DNA from: Roseococcus sp. SYP-B2431
GTDB lineage: Bacteria; Pseudomonadota; Alphaproteobacteria; Acetobacterales; Acetobacteraceae
Assembly: GCF_004336745.1 (NCBI RefSeq)
Contig: NZ_SJXD01000025.1
Location: 372,001-436,000, forward strand
Length of the DNA stretch: 64,000 bases
Reading direction: 5' to 3'
In this document: in pieces, positions 9,163 through 17,686 of the stretch
Layout: each line of letters opens with the position of its first letter
Numbering within the stretch: the first letter of the stretch is position 1
Position numbers and translations under genes: made by a program
The notes under the pieces: model-generated
The model's database searches: none
The model's input: the letters and a program-made list of their open reading frames with translations, nothing else
What the model was told of the DNA's origin: nothing

Positions 9163-10253
9163 GGATCGCCTTCTACGGCTCGAGCCTGCTGTCCTCCTAC
9201 TGGAACGGAGCCGCGACCTATTACCGCGGCATGTTGCGCGCCCTCGCGGCGCACGGCCACGACATCACCTTCTACGAACCGGATGTCTACGACCGGCAGA
9301 AGCATCGCGACATCGAGCCGCCGGAATGGGCCCGCGTCGTCGTCTACGACGCCAACGATACGGCGCTTCGCGACGTCATCGCACGCGCCGCGGAGGCCGA
9401 TGTCGTGGTGAAGACGAGCGGCGTCGGCATCTTTGACGACGAGCTCATCACCGGTGTCATGCGCGCCGCCCGGCCCGGGGCCATCCGGATCTACTGGGAC
9501 GTGGATGCGCCCGCCACCCTGGCGGAAATCGCAGGACTGCCGGACCATCCGCTGCGCCGCACGCTCCCGGAGCTCGACTATGTCCTGACCTATGGCGGTG
9601 GGCCGCCAGTGGTCGCGGCCTTCACGGGCCTGGGCGCGCCGCGCTGCGTGCCGATCTACAATGCGCTCGATCCGGACATCCATCACCCGGTTCCCGCCGA
9701 ACGCCGCTTCGCGACGGATCTCGCCCTTCTCGCCAACCGCCTGCCGGACAGGGAGAAGCGCATCGAGGACTTCTTCCTGGACGCCGCCTGGCGGCTGCCC
9801 GGCCGGCCCTTCCTGCTCGGCGGCAACGGCTGGGGCGACAAGCACCTGCCGCCCAACGTGCAGTACATCGGCCATGTCTACACACGCGACCACAATGCCT
9901 TGAACTGCTCGGCGCAGGCCGTGCTGAACGTCTCGCGCGACAGCATGGCGGCCAATGGCTGGTCGCCGGCCACGCGCGTCTTCGAGGCCTGCGGAGCGGG
10001 AGCCTGCCTCATCACCGATGCATGGACCGGCCTCGAGATGTTCCTCGAGGAGGGCGCGGAGGTGCTCGTCGCTCGCGACGGGAAGGACGTGGCGGACCTC
10101 CTCGCGGCGCTGACGCCGATGCGTGCCCGCGCGATCGGCGAGGCAGGCCGCCGGCGCATCCTCGCCGGGCATACCTATGCGATGCGCGGCGCCGAGGTGG
10201 ACGCGCTGCTGCGCCGCCATGCGGCACTGGCCACCGCTGGCCGCGCCGCATGA
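9159..10253 (+). CDS. CgeB family glycosyltransferase
   Basis: This is a 364-residue protein with the CgeB-family layout. The N-terminus is MRIAFYGSSLLSSYWNGAATYYRG; then come YWDVDAPATLAE, LTYGGGPPV, LNVSRDSMA and the C-terminal TRVFEACGAGACLITD. These are typical of CgeB-like GT-B glycosyltransferases. It is translationally coupled to both neighbours by 4-bp ATGA overlaps. Sequence kinship with the next gene (shared DIDTPVT/DVDAPAT, FTGGPT/LTYGGGPP and LNVTRADM/LNVSRDSM blocks) points to tandem duplication with divergence. Donor specificity unknown. Confidence 0.85.
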   Translation: MRIAFYGSSLLSSYWNGAATYYRGMLRALAAHGHDITFYEPDVYDRQKHRDIEPPEWARVVVYDANDTALRDVIARAAEADVVVKTSGVGIFDDELITGVMRAARPGAIRIYWDVDAPATLAEIAGLPDHPLRRTLPELDYVLTYGGGPPVVAAFTGLGAPRCVPIYNALDPDIHHPVPAERRFATDLALLANRLPDREKRIEDFFLDAAWRLPGRPFLLGGNGWGDKHLPPNVQYIGHVYTRDHNALNCSAQAVLNVSRDSMAANGWSPATRVFEACGAGACLITDAWTGLEMFLEEGAEVLVARDGKDVADLLAALTPMRARAIGEAGRRRILAGHTYAMRGAEVDALLRRHAALATAGRAA

Positions 10254-11371
10254 GGGAGGTTCTCGACATCACCGTCCTCGGCCTCAGCCTCTCCTCCTCC
10301 TGGGGCAATGGCCATGCGACGACCTACCGGGCGCTGCTGCGCGCGGCGGCCGCGCTCGGGCACCGCGTCACCTTCCTGGAGCGGGACGTGCCCTGGTACG
10401 CGGCGCAGCGGGACCTGCCGGCGCCGGAGTTCTGCCGGCTGGAATTTTACCACGACCTGCCAGGGCTGCGCCGCTGGTCTCGGACCATCGCCGAGGCCGA
10501 CGCCGTCATCGTCGGCTCCTATGTGCCCGAGGGCGTGGCGGTCGGCCGCCTCGTGCAGGGGACGGCGAACGGCGTCACCGCCTTCTACGACATCGACACG
10601 CCCGTCACCCTCGCGAAGCTGGCGCAGGGCGAGCACGACTACCTCTCGCCCGAGCTCATCCCCGGCTACGATCTCTACCTCTCCTTCACGGGAGGGCCGA
10701 CGCTCGATCTGCTGATGCAGCAGTACGGGTCACCGGCGGCGCGCGCCCTCTACTGTTCGGTGGATGCGGAGGCCTATCGCCCGCGCGACATCGATCGGCG
10801 CTGGGATCTCAGCTATCTCGGCACCTACAGCCCGGATCGCCAGCCCATGCTGGAGCGTCTCCTGCTGGAGCCCGCCCGCCGGGCGCCGCATCTGCGCTTC
10901 GTCGTGGCGGGGCCGCAATACCCCTCGGACATCGCCTGGCCAGCCAATGTCGAGCGCCTGGAGCACGTGCCGCCGTCGGACCACCCTGCCTTCTATAGCG
11001 CCAGCCGCTACACGCTGAACGTGACGCGCGCCGACATGGTGAAGGCCGGCTTCAGCCCAAGTGTCCGGCTTTTCGAAGCGGCGGCCTGCGGCACGCCCGT
11101 GATCTCGGATAGCTGGCGCGGCATCGAGACGGTGCTGCGGCCCGGCGAGATCGTCCTGGCCCAGGATACGGAAACGGTGCTCGCCACCCTCTGCGATCCT
11201 TCGGCCGGCCGCCGCGATCGGATGGGCCGCGCCGCGCGCTCACGAATCCTCTCGGAGCACACGGCCGGCCACCGGGCGGCGCAGCTGGTCGAGTATCTGC
11301 AGGACGCACGTCTTCGAAGCACGCCCACGGCCTCCTTTCGCGCACCGGAACTCCAGAGGGAACTTCCATGA
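10250..11371 (+). CDS. CgeB family glycosyltransferase
   Basis: This 373-residue protein starts MREVLDITVLGLSLSSSWGNGHATTYRALL, parallel to its upstream neighbour. It has FYDIDTPVTLAKL, LSFTGGPTLDLL, LNVTRADMVKAGFSPSVRLFEAAACGTPVISD and a terminal helix region. The domain layout fits CgeB-type GT-B enzymes. The ATG overlaps the previous stop and the stop overlaps the ATG of the decarboxylase-like gene, keeping the operon continuous. With the preceding two transferases it would add successive sugars to one acceptor; this is inference from context. Confidence 0.85.
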   Translation: MREVLDITVLGLSLSSSWGNGHATTYRALLRAAAALGHRVTFLERDVPWYAAQRDLPAPEFCRLEFYHDLPGLRRWSRTIAEADAVIVGSYVPEGVAVGRLVQGTANGVTAFYDIDTPVTLAKLAQGEHDYLSPELIPGYDLYLSFTGGPTLDLLMQQYGSPAARALYCSVDAEAYRPRDIDRRWDLSYLGTYSPDRQPMLERLLLEPARRAPHLRFVVAGPQYPSDIAWPANVERLEHVPPSDHPAFYSASRYTLNVTRADMVKAGFSPSVRLFEAAACGTPVISDSWRGIETVLRPGEIVLAQDTETVLATLCDPSAGRRDRMGRAARSRILSEHTAGHRAAQLVEYLQDARLRSTPTASFRAPELQRELP

Positions 11372-12381
11372 AGAATGGTCATACGAGGCGGGCCGTGGTC
11401 GCGGGCGGGGCGGGCTTCCTGGGATCGCATCTGTGCGAGGCGCTGCTCGCGGATGGCGTGCAGGTCTGGTGCGTGGACAACCTGCAGACCGGCCAGCGCC
11501 GGACGGTTCGCCGCATGGAGCAGAATCCCGACTTCACCTTCGTGGAGGCCGACGTGATCGAGACCGGCTTCCTCGCGAGGTTGCCCCGCCGGATCGACAT
11601 GGTGTTCAACCTCGCCTGCGCCGCCTCGCCCGTGCAGTACCAGGCCGACCCGGAGCACACGCTGCTCACCAGCGTCGTCGGCACGCGCAACCTGCTCCGC
11701 CTGGCCGAGCAGCGCGGCGCGCGCTTCCTCCTCACCTCCACGAGCGAGGTCTACGGCGACCCCGAGGTGCATCCGCAGACGGAGAGCTATCGCGGCAACG
11801 TCAGCTGCACCGGGCCACGCGCCTGCTACGACGAAGGCAAGCGCGCGGCGGAATCGCTCGCGCTCGACTTTCACCGTGCCGATCGCGCCGAAGTCAGGAT
11901 TGCTCGCATCTTCAACACCTATGGTCCGCGCATGCGCGCCGATGACGGGCGTGTCGTGTCGAACCTCATCACCCAAGCGCTCGATGGCAGCGACATCACC
12001 GTCTATGGCGATGGCAGCCAGACCCGCTCCTTCTGCTACGTCGACGACATGATCGACGGGCTCGTGCGGCTCATGCGCTACGAAGGGGCGCAGCCGGGCC
12101 CCATCAACATCGGCAATCCCGTCGAGATGACCGTGACGGAGCTGGTGGAGCAGGTGCTGGCATTGACGGGGTCTCGCTCGCCGGTCGTGCACCTGGCTCT
12201 CCCTGAGGATGATCCGCGGCGCCGGCGGCCGGATATCGGCCGGGCGAGGGAGCTTCTCGGCTGGGCGCCAAGGACGACGCTGGCGGAAGGGTTGCGGGCG
12301 ACGGTGCAATGGTTCACCGAGCTGCAGGCGGAGCCCGAGCCGCGCGCCGCGGGCAAGGGGACGGATCATCTGGTCGTCTGA
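11368..12381 (+). CDS. NAD-dependent epimerase, UDP-glucuronate decarboxylase (UDP-xylose synthase)-like
   Basis: This 337-residue extended SDR has the N-terminal VAGGAGFLGSHLCEALL, NLACAASPVQYQADPEHTL, TSTSEVYGDPEVHPQ, ARIFNTYGPRMRADDGRVVSN, YGDGSQTRSFCYVDDMI and PINIGNP. These blocks are characteristic of UDP-glucuronic acid decarboxylase, which makes UDP-xylose. One anomaly: the active-site motif is YDEGK, the normal form in this family (YxxxK satisfied). It is the last gene of the rightward glycan operon. A beta-xylosidase-like partner at the other end of the locus would be consistent with a xylose-containing product, but this is speculative. Confidence 0.88.
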   Translation: MKNGHTRRAVVAGGAGFLGSHLCEALLADGVQVWCVDNLQTGQRRTVRRMEQNPDFTFVEADVIETGFLARLPRRIDMVFNLACAASPVQYQADPEHTLLTSVVGTRNLLRLAEQRGARFLLTSTSEVYGDPEVHPQTESYRGNVSCTGPRACYDEGKRAAESLALDFHRADRAEVRIARIFNTYGPRMRADDGRVVSNLITQALDGSDITVYGDGSQTRSFCYVDDMIDGLVRLMRYEGAQPGPINIGNPVEMTVTELVEQVLALTGSRSPVVHLALPEDDPRRRRPDIGRARELLGWAPRTTLAEGLRATVQWFTELQAEPEPRAAGKGTDHLVV

Positions 12382-12422
12382 AACGCCGTGCGGTATCCCG
12401 CCGCTTTGCTGGGAGATTCCGC

Positions 12423-12986
12423 TTGGCCGAGATCGTTTCCACCGAGATCGTCTACAGCCGCTGGGCGAGGATGATCCTCGCCACCATCCGCCTGCCCGAC
12501 GGGCAGTCGACGAAGCGCGACATCGAGGATCACGGCGAGGCGGCCATGGTGCTGCCCTATGACCCCCTGCGCCGGCTGGCGTTGGTGATCCGCCAGTTCC
12601 GCACGCCGCCCCGCTACGTCGGTGCCGACGGCATGATCCTCGAAGCCGCGGCCGGACGTTTGGAGGGCGAGGAGGCCGAGGCCTGCGCGCGACGCGAAGC
12701 CATGGAGGAGGTTGGCGTCAGGCTGGCGCAGCTGCAGCCGGTCGCGCGGGTCTGGAGCATGCCCGCCCTTTCCACGGAGCGCGTCTCGCTCTTCCTCGCC
12801 CCCTATGCGGAGGCGGATCGCGTCGCGCCCGGCGGCGGTCTCTCGGAGGAGCACGAGGAGATCACCGTGCTGGAGATGCCGCTCGCTGAGCTGGCTCAGC
12901 TGGCGGATGCGGGCGAGCTGACCGACCTCAAGCTTCTGTTGCTGGTCCAGACGCTGCGCCTTCGCCGGCCCGACTGCTTCGCTTAG
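12423..12986 (+). CDS. NUDIX hydrolase, NudK/ADP-sugar pyrophosphatase-like
   Basis: This 187-residue hydrolase cleaves nucleoside-diphosphate-linked sugars. The Nudix box is at GRLEGEEAEACARREAMEEVG; it is one residue shorter than the textbook box, as I recall for GDP-mannose hydrolase NudK. The N-terminal IVYSRWARMILATIRLPDG and YDPLRRLALVIRQFR also fit this family. I chose the TTG at 12423 because GGGAG lies just upstream; an in-frame ATG at 12309 would sit inside the decarboxylase-like gene. It lies 41 bp after that gene, so it may recycle unused sugar nucleotides for the glycan locus. Confidence 0.8.
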   Translation: MAEIVSTEIVYSRWARMILATIRLPDGQSTKRDIEDHGEAAMVLPYDPLRRLALVIRQFRTPPRYVGADGMILEAAAGRLEGEEAEACARREAMEEVGVRLAQLQPVARVWSMPALSTERVSLFLAPYAEADRVAPGGGLSEEHEEITVLEMPLAELAQLADAGELTDLKLLLLVQTLRLRRPDCFA

Positions 12987-13124
12987 ATTCGGGGAGGCGC
13001 ACCACCACGACGGCGGGGCGGCGTTATGGTTTTGCATGGTCGTCTCTGGCCCCGGCCGCGATCGGTCCTGCGGAATTCCAGATGGAGCGCCCTTGCGCAG
13101 CATCCCCTGAATGAAAGCCGCCCG

Positions 13125-14192
13125 ATGACGCTGCCGCCCCTTTTGTATCGCCACGATCTCGAACAGGTTTCGGACGACGAGCCGCAGGTCGTCGACGACC
13201 TCAACGGCGCGTTCGACCGTATCCTCGAAACGACGCATGGGGATTACGGCCACGCCGTCCGCGCGGTGCATGCCAAGGCGCATGGCATCATGGCGGGTAC
13301 CTTTTCGATCGATGCGGGCCTTCCGCCGGAACTGGCGCAGGGCCTGTTCGCGTCACCCGGCGAGCATCCCGCCTGGCTGCGCATCTCCACCAATCCCGGC
13401 GACATCCTGGACGATGCCATCGCGCTGCCGCGCGGCCTCGCCCTGAAGGTGGGCGGCGTGTCTGGCGAACGCCTCCCCGGCGCCGAAGGCACGACCCAGG
13501 ATTTCGTGATGATCAACAGCCCCGCCTTCATCATGTCCACCGCCAAGACCTTCGCCGGGAATCTCAAGCTGCTCGCCAGGACGACCGACAAGGCGGAAGG
13601 TGCGAAGATCGCGCTGTCGAAGGTCCTGCAGATCGTCAATGGCGCGCTGGGGAAGGTGGGCCTCGAAAGCTCGAAGCTGGCCAGCTTGGGCGGCGCTCCG
13701 CAGGCGAACCCGCTCGGCGAGACCTACTTCAGCGCGGTCCCCTTTCGATACGGAGACTACGTCGCCAAGTTCCGCCTGCGTCCGGTCTCGCCGGGACTCA
13801 CCGATCTGACCGGCCGGGACATCGACACCAAGGGCCGCCCCAACGCAATCCGCGAGACGATTCGGCAGGAGATGGCGCGGATCGAGGGCGAGTGGGCCTT
13901 CGAGGTCCAGCTGGCGTGGGATGAGGAGAAGCAGCCGGTGGAGGATGCGAGCACCCTCTGGGACGAGGCGGAGGCGCCCTTCGCCCGGGTCGCCGCCTTG
14001 CGCGTCTCCGCCCAGGATTCCTGGGATCCCAACCTCGTCGAGAAGGTGAACGAGACCATGCGCTTCTCGCCCTGGACCGGCCTTGCCGCCCATCGTCCTC
14101 TCGGCAACGTGAACCGGGCGCGGCAGGCGACCTACCGGCACGCCGCGGACTTCCGGCAGGCAGCCAACCGCTGCCCGATTCACGAGCCTTGA
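13125..14192 (+). CDS. Catalase-related heme protein (SrpA-like)
   Basis: This 355-residue protein belongs to the small-subunit catalase-related family: RAVHAKAHGIMAGTFSI near the N-terminus (catalytic His region), RISTNPGDILDDAIALPRGLALKVGG, TQDFVMINSPAFIMST and WTGLAAHRPLGNVNRARQATYRHAADFR near the C-terminus. Heme-binding peroxidase or catalase activity is inferred from the family. No signal peptide is present at the ATG chosen (13125). The frame is open 99 bp further upstream, but that stretch is Arg-rich and not family-like. It is a stand-alone gene between the NUDIX gene and the CRISPR locus, and the last gene before the accessory island. Confidence 0.8.
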   Translation: MTLPPLLYRHDLEQVSDDEPQVVDDLNGAFDRILETTHGDYGHAVRAVHAKAHGIMAGTFSIDAGLPPELAQGLFASPGEHPAWLRISTNPGDILDDAIALPRGLALKVGGVSGERLPGAEGTTQDFVMINSPAFIMSTAKTFAGNLKLLARTTDKAEGAKIALSKVLQIVNGALGKVGLESSKLASLGGAPQANPLGETYFSAVPFRYGDYVAKFRLRPVSPGLTDLTGRDIDTKGRPNAIRETIRQEMARIEGEWAFEVQLAWDEEKQPVEDASTLWDEAEAPFARVAALRVSAQDSWDPNLVEKVNETMRFSPWTGLAAHRPLGNVNRARQATYRHAADFRQAANRCPIHEP

Positions 14193-14617
14193 GGCGGGGC
14201 GGCTGGGTCCGCGAAGGCCCTTGCCCAGAGGGCGAATAAACTGCTGTCAGATACTCAAGGTCGTTGTGGGTCCAGTCGCGCGCGAACCCGTCTCAGCCTG
14301 TTTACGCCTGTTCTGATCCTGTTTTCCGAGGAAAGCAGGCGGAAGCAGGTCAATTTGTGCGTCCGCTCAGGCCGAAGTGTGCTTCGACAGGGGTCTGTCG
14401 GCGGCGCGCTGACCGGAATGGGCGCGGACGTCATCACCGCCGATGATCCATCGAGCCCGAGGAGGCTTTGCCGGACGCCGAGCGAGCGCGTGCCAATGAA
14501 GAGGGAAGCCGATTACAAATCAATCCGCCGAAAAGGTGTCGATCCACGGACATCGCACGGGTTCGCTGTCAGATATCATTGGCTAGCGTTCGGGTCTGGC
14601 ATTAAATTGGGAGCAGC
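14193..14617. other. Intergenic junction between chromosome backbone and CRISPR locus
   Basis: No convincing gene. It contains a hairpin at 14318-14339 (CCTGTTTTCC / GGAAAGCAGG) without a T-tract, and an AT-richer 3' end that probably carries the cas promoter. A possible -35 (TTGGCT, near 14579) and a TAAATT-like -10 (near 14603-14611) lie just ahead of the cas3 ATG. This is where a left boundary of the island would be expected. I see no copy of the tRNA-Gln 3' end here. Confidence 0.35.
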
Positions 14618-16879
14618 ATGCCTCTCTACGCTCATTCCATATCCGGCTTCGATGCGGAGTTTTGGGAGTGTTTGCCCGACCACTTGGCAAGGGTGGCGCG
14701 CCGTTCCCACTGCTTTGCCTCAGTCTTCGGTTGGGGAGAGGCCGGTCGAGCCGCGGCGCTTCTGCACGACATCGGAAAGGTCTCCGATCTTTATCAAGCC
14801 TATCTATTCAAACCGCGAGATCTGGCCGGAAATGCCAAGGGCCCCGACCATTCGACAGCCGGAGCGCGTGCCGCCGTCGAGGTCTATCGTGGGCCGCTAG
14901 GCCGGATGCTCGCCTTCCTGATCGCAGGCCACCATGCGGGACTCGCCGACGGCCGCAAACTCGATGATCGCCTGGCGGAGAGCTATCGCATCGAGCCGTT
15001 TGCCGGCTGGCAGACGCAGACCGGCGAGCTCCCGGCCAGCCTAGTGCCGAACCGTCGACCACAGACCAGCCGCCATCCCGGATTCGGCCAGGCCTTCCTC
15101 ACGCGCATGCTCTTCTCCTGTCTGGTGGATGCTGACTTTCTCGAAACCGAACGCTTCTACGCCGAGGCGGCACGGGAGCCCGTCGAGCGGGACGGCTTCA
15201 CGCCGCTGACCGAACTGCGCGAGCGGCTGCGCCGCCACATGGCCGGCCTGCGCAGCGAAGGCACCGATGCGGTGCAGACACTCCGGGCGGAGGTCCTGCG
15301 GCATGCCATCGGAAAGGCCGCCGCAGCGCCCGGCCTCTTCACCCTGACCGTGCCCACCGGCGGCGGCAAGACGCTCGCATCGCTCTCCTTCGCGCTGGAG
15401 CACGCGCTGACCCACGGCATGCGGCGGGTGATCTACGTCATCCCCTTCACATCGATCATCGAGCAGACGGCCGATATCTTCCGAAGGGCGCTCGGCACGC
15501 GCGACGACGTGCTGGAGCATCATGCAAGCTTCGACTGGGAAACGGCGCGGCAGCTCGCGGAGGACGACGAAGGGCGCGACGGGCTCGCGAAGCTGCGCCG
15601 GGCCTCGGAGAATTGGGCGGCGCCGGTCGTCGTCACCACGGCGGTGCAGTTCTTCGAGAGCCTCTTCGCCAACCGGACCTCGCGCTGCCGCAAGCTGCAC
15701 AACATCGCCGGTTCGGTGATCGTGCTCGACGAGGCGCAGACCCTGCCGCTGCACCTGCTGCGCCCCTGCATGGCCGCGCTGGAGGAGCTCGCGCATAACT
15801 ACGGGGCCAGCGTGGTGCTGTGCACGGCGACGCAGCCGGCGCTGCGCGCGAAGGATGGTTTCGGGGGCGGCTTCGACATCGATGAGGACCGGGAGCTCGC
15901 GCCGGATCCGAAGGCGCTCTTCGCGGCGCTGAAGCGCGTCGAGGTGGAGAGGCGGCCCGGGCCGGTGACGGACGGGGAGATCGTCGCGCGCTTCGCGGAG
16001 CAGCCGCAGATGCTCTGCGTGGTGAATAGCCGCGCCCATGCGCGCGGGCTGTTCGAGGCGATCCGCCACCTGCCGGGCGCCACCCATCTCAGCACGCTCA
16101 TGTGCCCGAAGCACCGGCGCCGGGTGCTGGAGGAGGTGCGCGCGCGGCTGAGAGCGGGCGAGCCGGTGCGGCTGGTCAGCACGTCACTCATCGAGGCGGG
16201 GGTGGATATCGACCTGCCCGAGGTCTGGCGCGCGGCGGCGGGCCTGGATTCCATCATCCAGGCGGCCGGGCGCTGCAACCGGCACGGCAAGCTGGCGATG
16301 GGGCGGGTGGTGGTCTTCGAGCCGGCGGAGGCCAAGCCGCCTCACGCGCGGGAGCAGTTCTGGCAGGCGGCACGGCCGGTGCTGGACCGGTCCGAGGATC
16401 CGCTGACGCTGGAGGCGATCCATGCCTATTTCAGCACGCTCTATTGGCAGAAGGGAACGCAGGCGCTCGATTTCGCGACAGTAGACGAACAGGCGGGCGG
16501 GATCCTGCGCGCCATCCACGAAAGGGCGGCGGATTTCGACTTCCCCTTCCGCAGCATCGCCGAGGCGTTTCGCCTCATCGAGGACGCGATGGCCTCGGTG
16601 ATCGTTCCCTTTGACGAGGAAGCCGAGGCGCTGCTGCGCGAGATCGCCGCGATGGAGCGGCCGCTCGCGTCTCAGATGCGGCGGCTGCAGCAGTACGTGG
16701 TTTCGATTCCGCGGTCGGCGCGGGGGGAGTGGCTTCGGTTGGGAGCGTTGAAGAGCGTGCATCCGGCGCTGGGAGAAGAGTTGCTGGCTTTCGGGGACCG
16801 AGCCCAATACGACAAGGAGACAGGACTACGCCTCGAACAGATCCTGTTCCGCGATGCTGAGAGCAATATCTTCCCGTGA
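14618..16879 (+). CDS. cas3: CRISPR-associated helicase/nuclease Cas3 (type I-C)
   Basis: This 753-residue protein degrades the invader strand after Cascade binding. An N-terminal HD nuclease domain shows LLHDIGK (His50-Asp51) and DHSTAGA, then GHHAG. The superfamily 2 helicase has Walker A PTGGGKT (residues 246-252), the DEAQ box at D371-E372-A373-Q374, and the C-terminal helicase motif QAAGRCNRHG. Length and domain order match type I-C Cas3. It is the first gene of the cas operon; the next gene lies about 130 bp downstream across an AT-rich gap. All key residues are present, so it appears functional. Confidence 0.97.
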   Translation: MPLYAHSISGFDAEFWECLPDHLARVARRSHCFASVFGWGEAGRAAALLHDIGKVSDLYQAYLFKPRDLAGNAKGPDHSTAGARAAVEVYRGPLGRMLAFLIAGHHAGLADGRKLDDRLAESYRIEPFAGWQTQTGELPASLVPNRRPQTSRHPGFGQAFLTRMLFSCLVDADFLETERFYAEAAREPVERDGFTPLTELRERLRRHMAGLRSEGTDAVQTLRAEVLRHAIGKAAAAPGLFTLTVPTGGGKTLASLSFALEHALTHGMRRVIYVIPFTSIIEQTADIFRRALGTRDDVLEHHASFDWETARQLAEDDEGRDGLAKLRRASENWAAPVVVTTAVQFFESLFANRTSRCRKLHNIAGSVIVLDEAQTLPLHLLRPCMAALEELAHNYGASVVLCTATQPALRAKDGFGGGFDIDEDRELAPDPKALFAALKRVEVERRPGPVTDGEIVARFAEQPQMLCVVNSRAHARGLFEAIRHLPGATHLSTLMCPKHRRRVLEEVRARLRAGEPVRLVSTSLIEAGVDIDLPEVWRAAAGLDSIIQAAGRCNRHGKLAMGRVVVFEPAEAKPPHAREQFWQAARPVLDRSEDPLTLEAIHAYFSTLYWQKGTQALDFATVDEQAGGILRAIHERAADFDFPFRSIAEAFRLIEDAMASVIVPFDEEAEALLREIAAMERPLASQMRRLQQYVVSIPRSARGEWLRLGALKSVHPALGEELLAFGDRAQYDKETGLRLEQILFRDAESNIFP

Positions 16880-17008
16880 AAGCTATTGATCGAGTAAATA
16901 AGTTTCGATTTCGTATTGCATTACTTGGAATGTTACTGCCAGATATTATTCTGGTTGACCGGGATTTTCTTTGAAGGAGAATTGCTGCAAGGAATCGGGG
17001 AGTGCGCT
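16880..17008. other. AT-rich gap between cas3 and cas5
   Basis: This 129-bp stretch is much richer in A/T than the flanking genes. It contains the inverted repeat CCAGATATTATTCTGG at 16939-16954. No -35/-10 pair with correct spacing is convincing, but the composition suggests a separate promoter for cas5-cas2, as opposed to simple read-through from cas3. Confidence 0.3.
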
Positions 17009-17686
17009 TTGTCGTTCGGGATGAGGCTACATGTCTGGGGCGACCGCGCCTGCTTCACCCGGCCGGAAATGAAGGTCGAGCGCGTCTCCTATGACGTCAT
17101 GACCCCTTCTGCCGCGCGCGGCATCCTCGAGGCCATCCACTGGAAGCCGGCGATCACCTGGGTCGTCGATCGCATCCACGTTCTCCGGCCCATCCGCTTC
17201 CAGTCCTTCCGCCGCAACGAGGTCAGCGCCAAGGCCAGCGCCGCCCTGGCCAGCCGCGCCATGGGTGCCGGCTCCACCCAGGGGCTGGGCCTCGTGGTCG
17301 AGGATATCAGGCAGCAGCGCGCGGCGACGCTGCTGGTGGACGTGGCCTATGTGATCGAGGCGCATTTCGTGATGTCGGCGCGTGCCGGCGCGGAGGACAC
17401 GCCGGCCAAGCACCTTTCCATGTTCAACCGGCGCGCCGCCGCCGGGCAGTGCTTCCACCGCCCCTGCCTGGGCACGCGGGAATTCGCGGCGGATTTCGCG
17501 CTCGTCGAGCCGGACGCGCCGCTGCCGGAAAGCAAATGGCCCGCGGACGAGCCGGAGCGCGATCTCGGCTGGATGCTGCACGACATCGATTTCGCGCGCG
17601 GTGGCGCGTCGCGCTTCTTCCGGGCGCGATTGCTGGAGGGCGTGCTGGACGTGAAGGCCTGCCTCGCGGAGGGCGTGGCCTCGTGA
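17009..17686 (+). CDS. cas5c: Type I-C CRISPR-associated protein Cas5 (crRNA-processing nuclease)
   Basis: This ~225-residue Cas5d/Cas5c family protein is the pre-crRNA endoribonuclease of type I-C and caps the 5' handle in Cascade. Diagnostic sequence: RLHVWGDRACFTRPEMKVERVSYDVMTPSAARGILEAI. I chose the TTG at 17009 because GGGGAG lies at suitable distance and family members usually start a few residues before RLxVWG; ATG at 17021 is the alternative. An extra 93 bp of upstream open frame is AT-rich and not family-like. The stop overlaps the cas8c GTG by 4 bp. Confidence 0.93.
   Translation: MSFGMRLHVWGDRACFTRPEMKVERVSYDVMTPSAARGILEAIHWKPAITWVVDRIHVLRPIRFQSFRRNEVSAKASAALASRAMGAGSTQGLGLVVEDIRQQRAATLLVDVAYVIEAHFVMSARAGAEDTPAKHLSMFNRRAAAGQCFHRPCLGTREFAADFALVEPDAPLPESKWPADEPERDLGWMLHDIDFARGGASRFFRARLLEGVLDVKACLAEGVAS

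Noticed and set aside
14193-14617. A left attachment site copied from tRNA-Gln
   Set aside because: I looked for the tRNA 3' sequence here and found no match.
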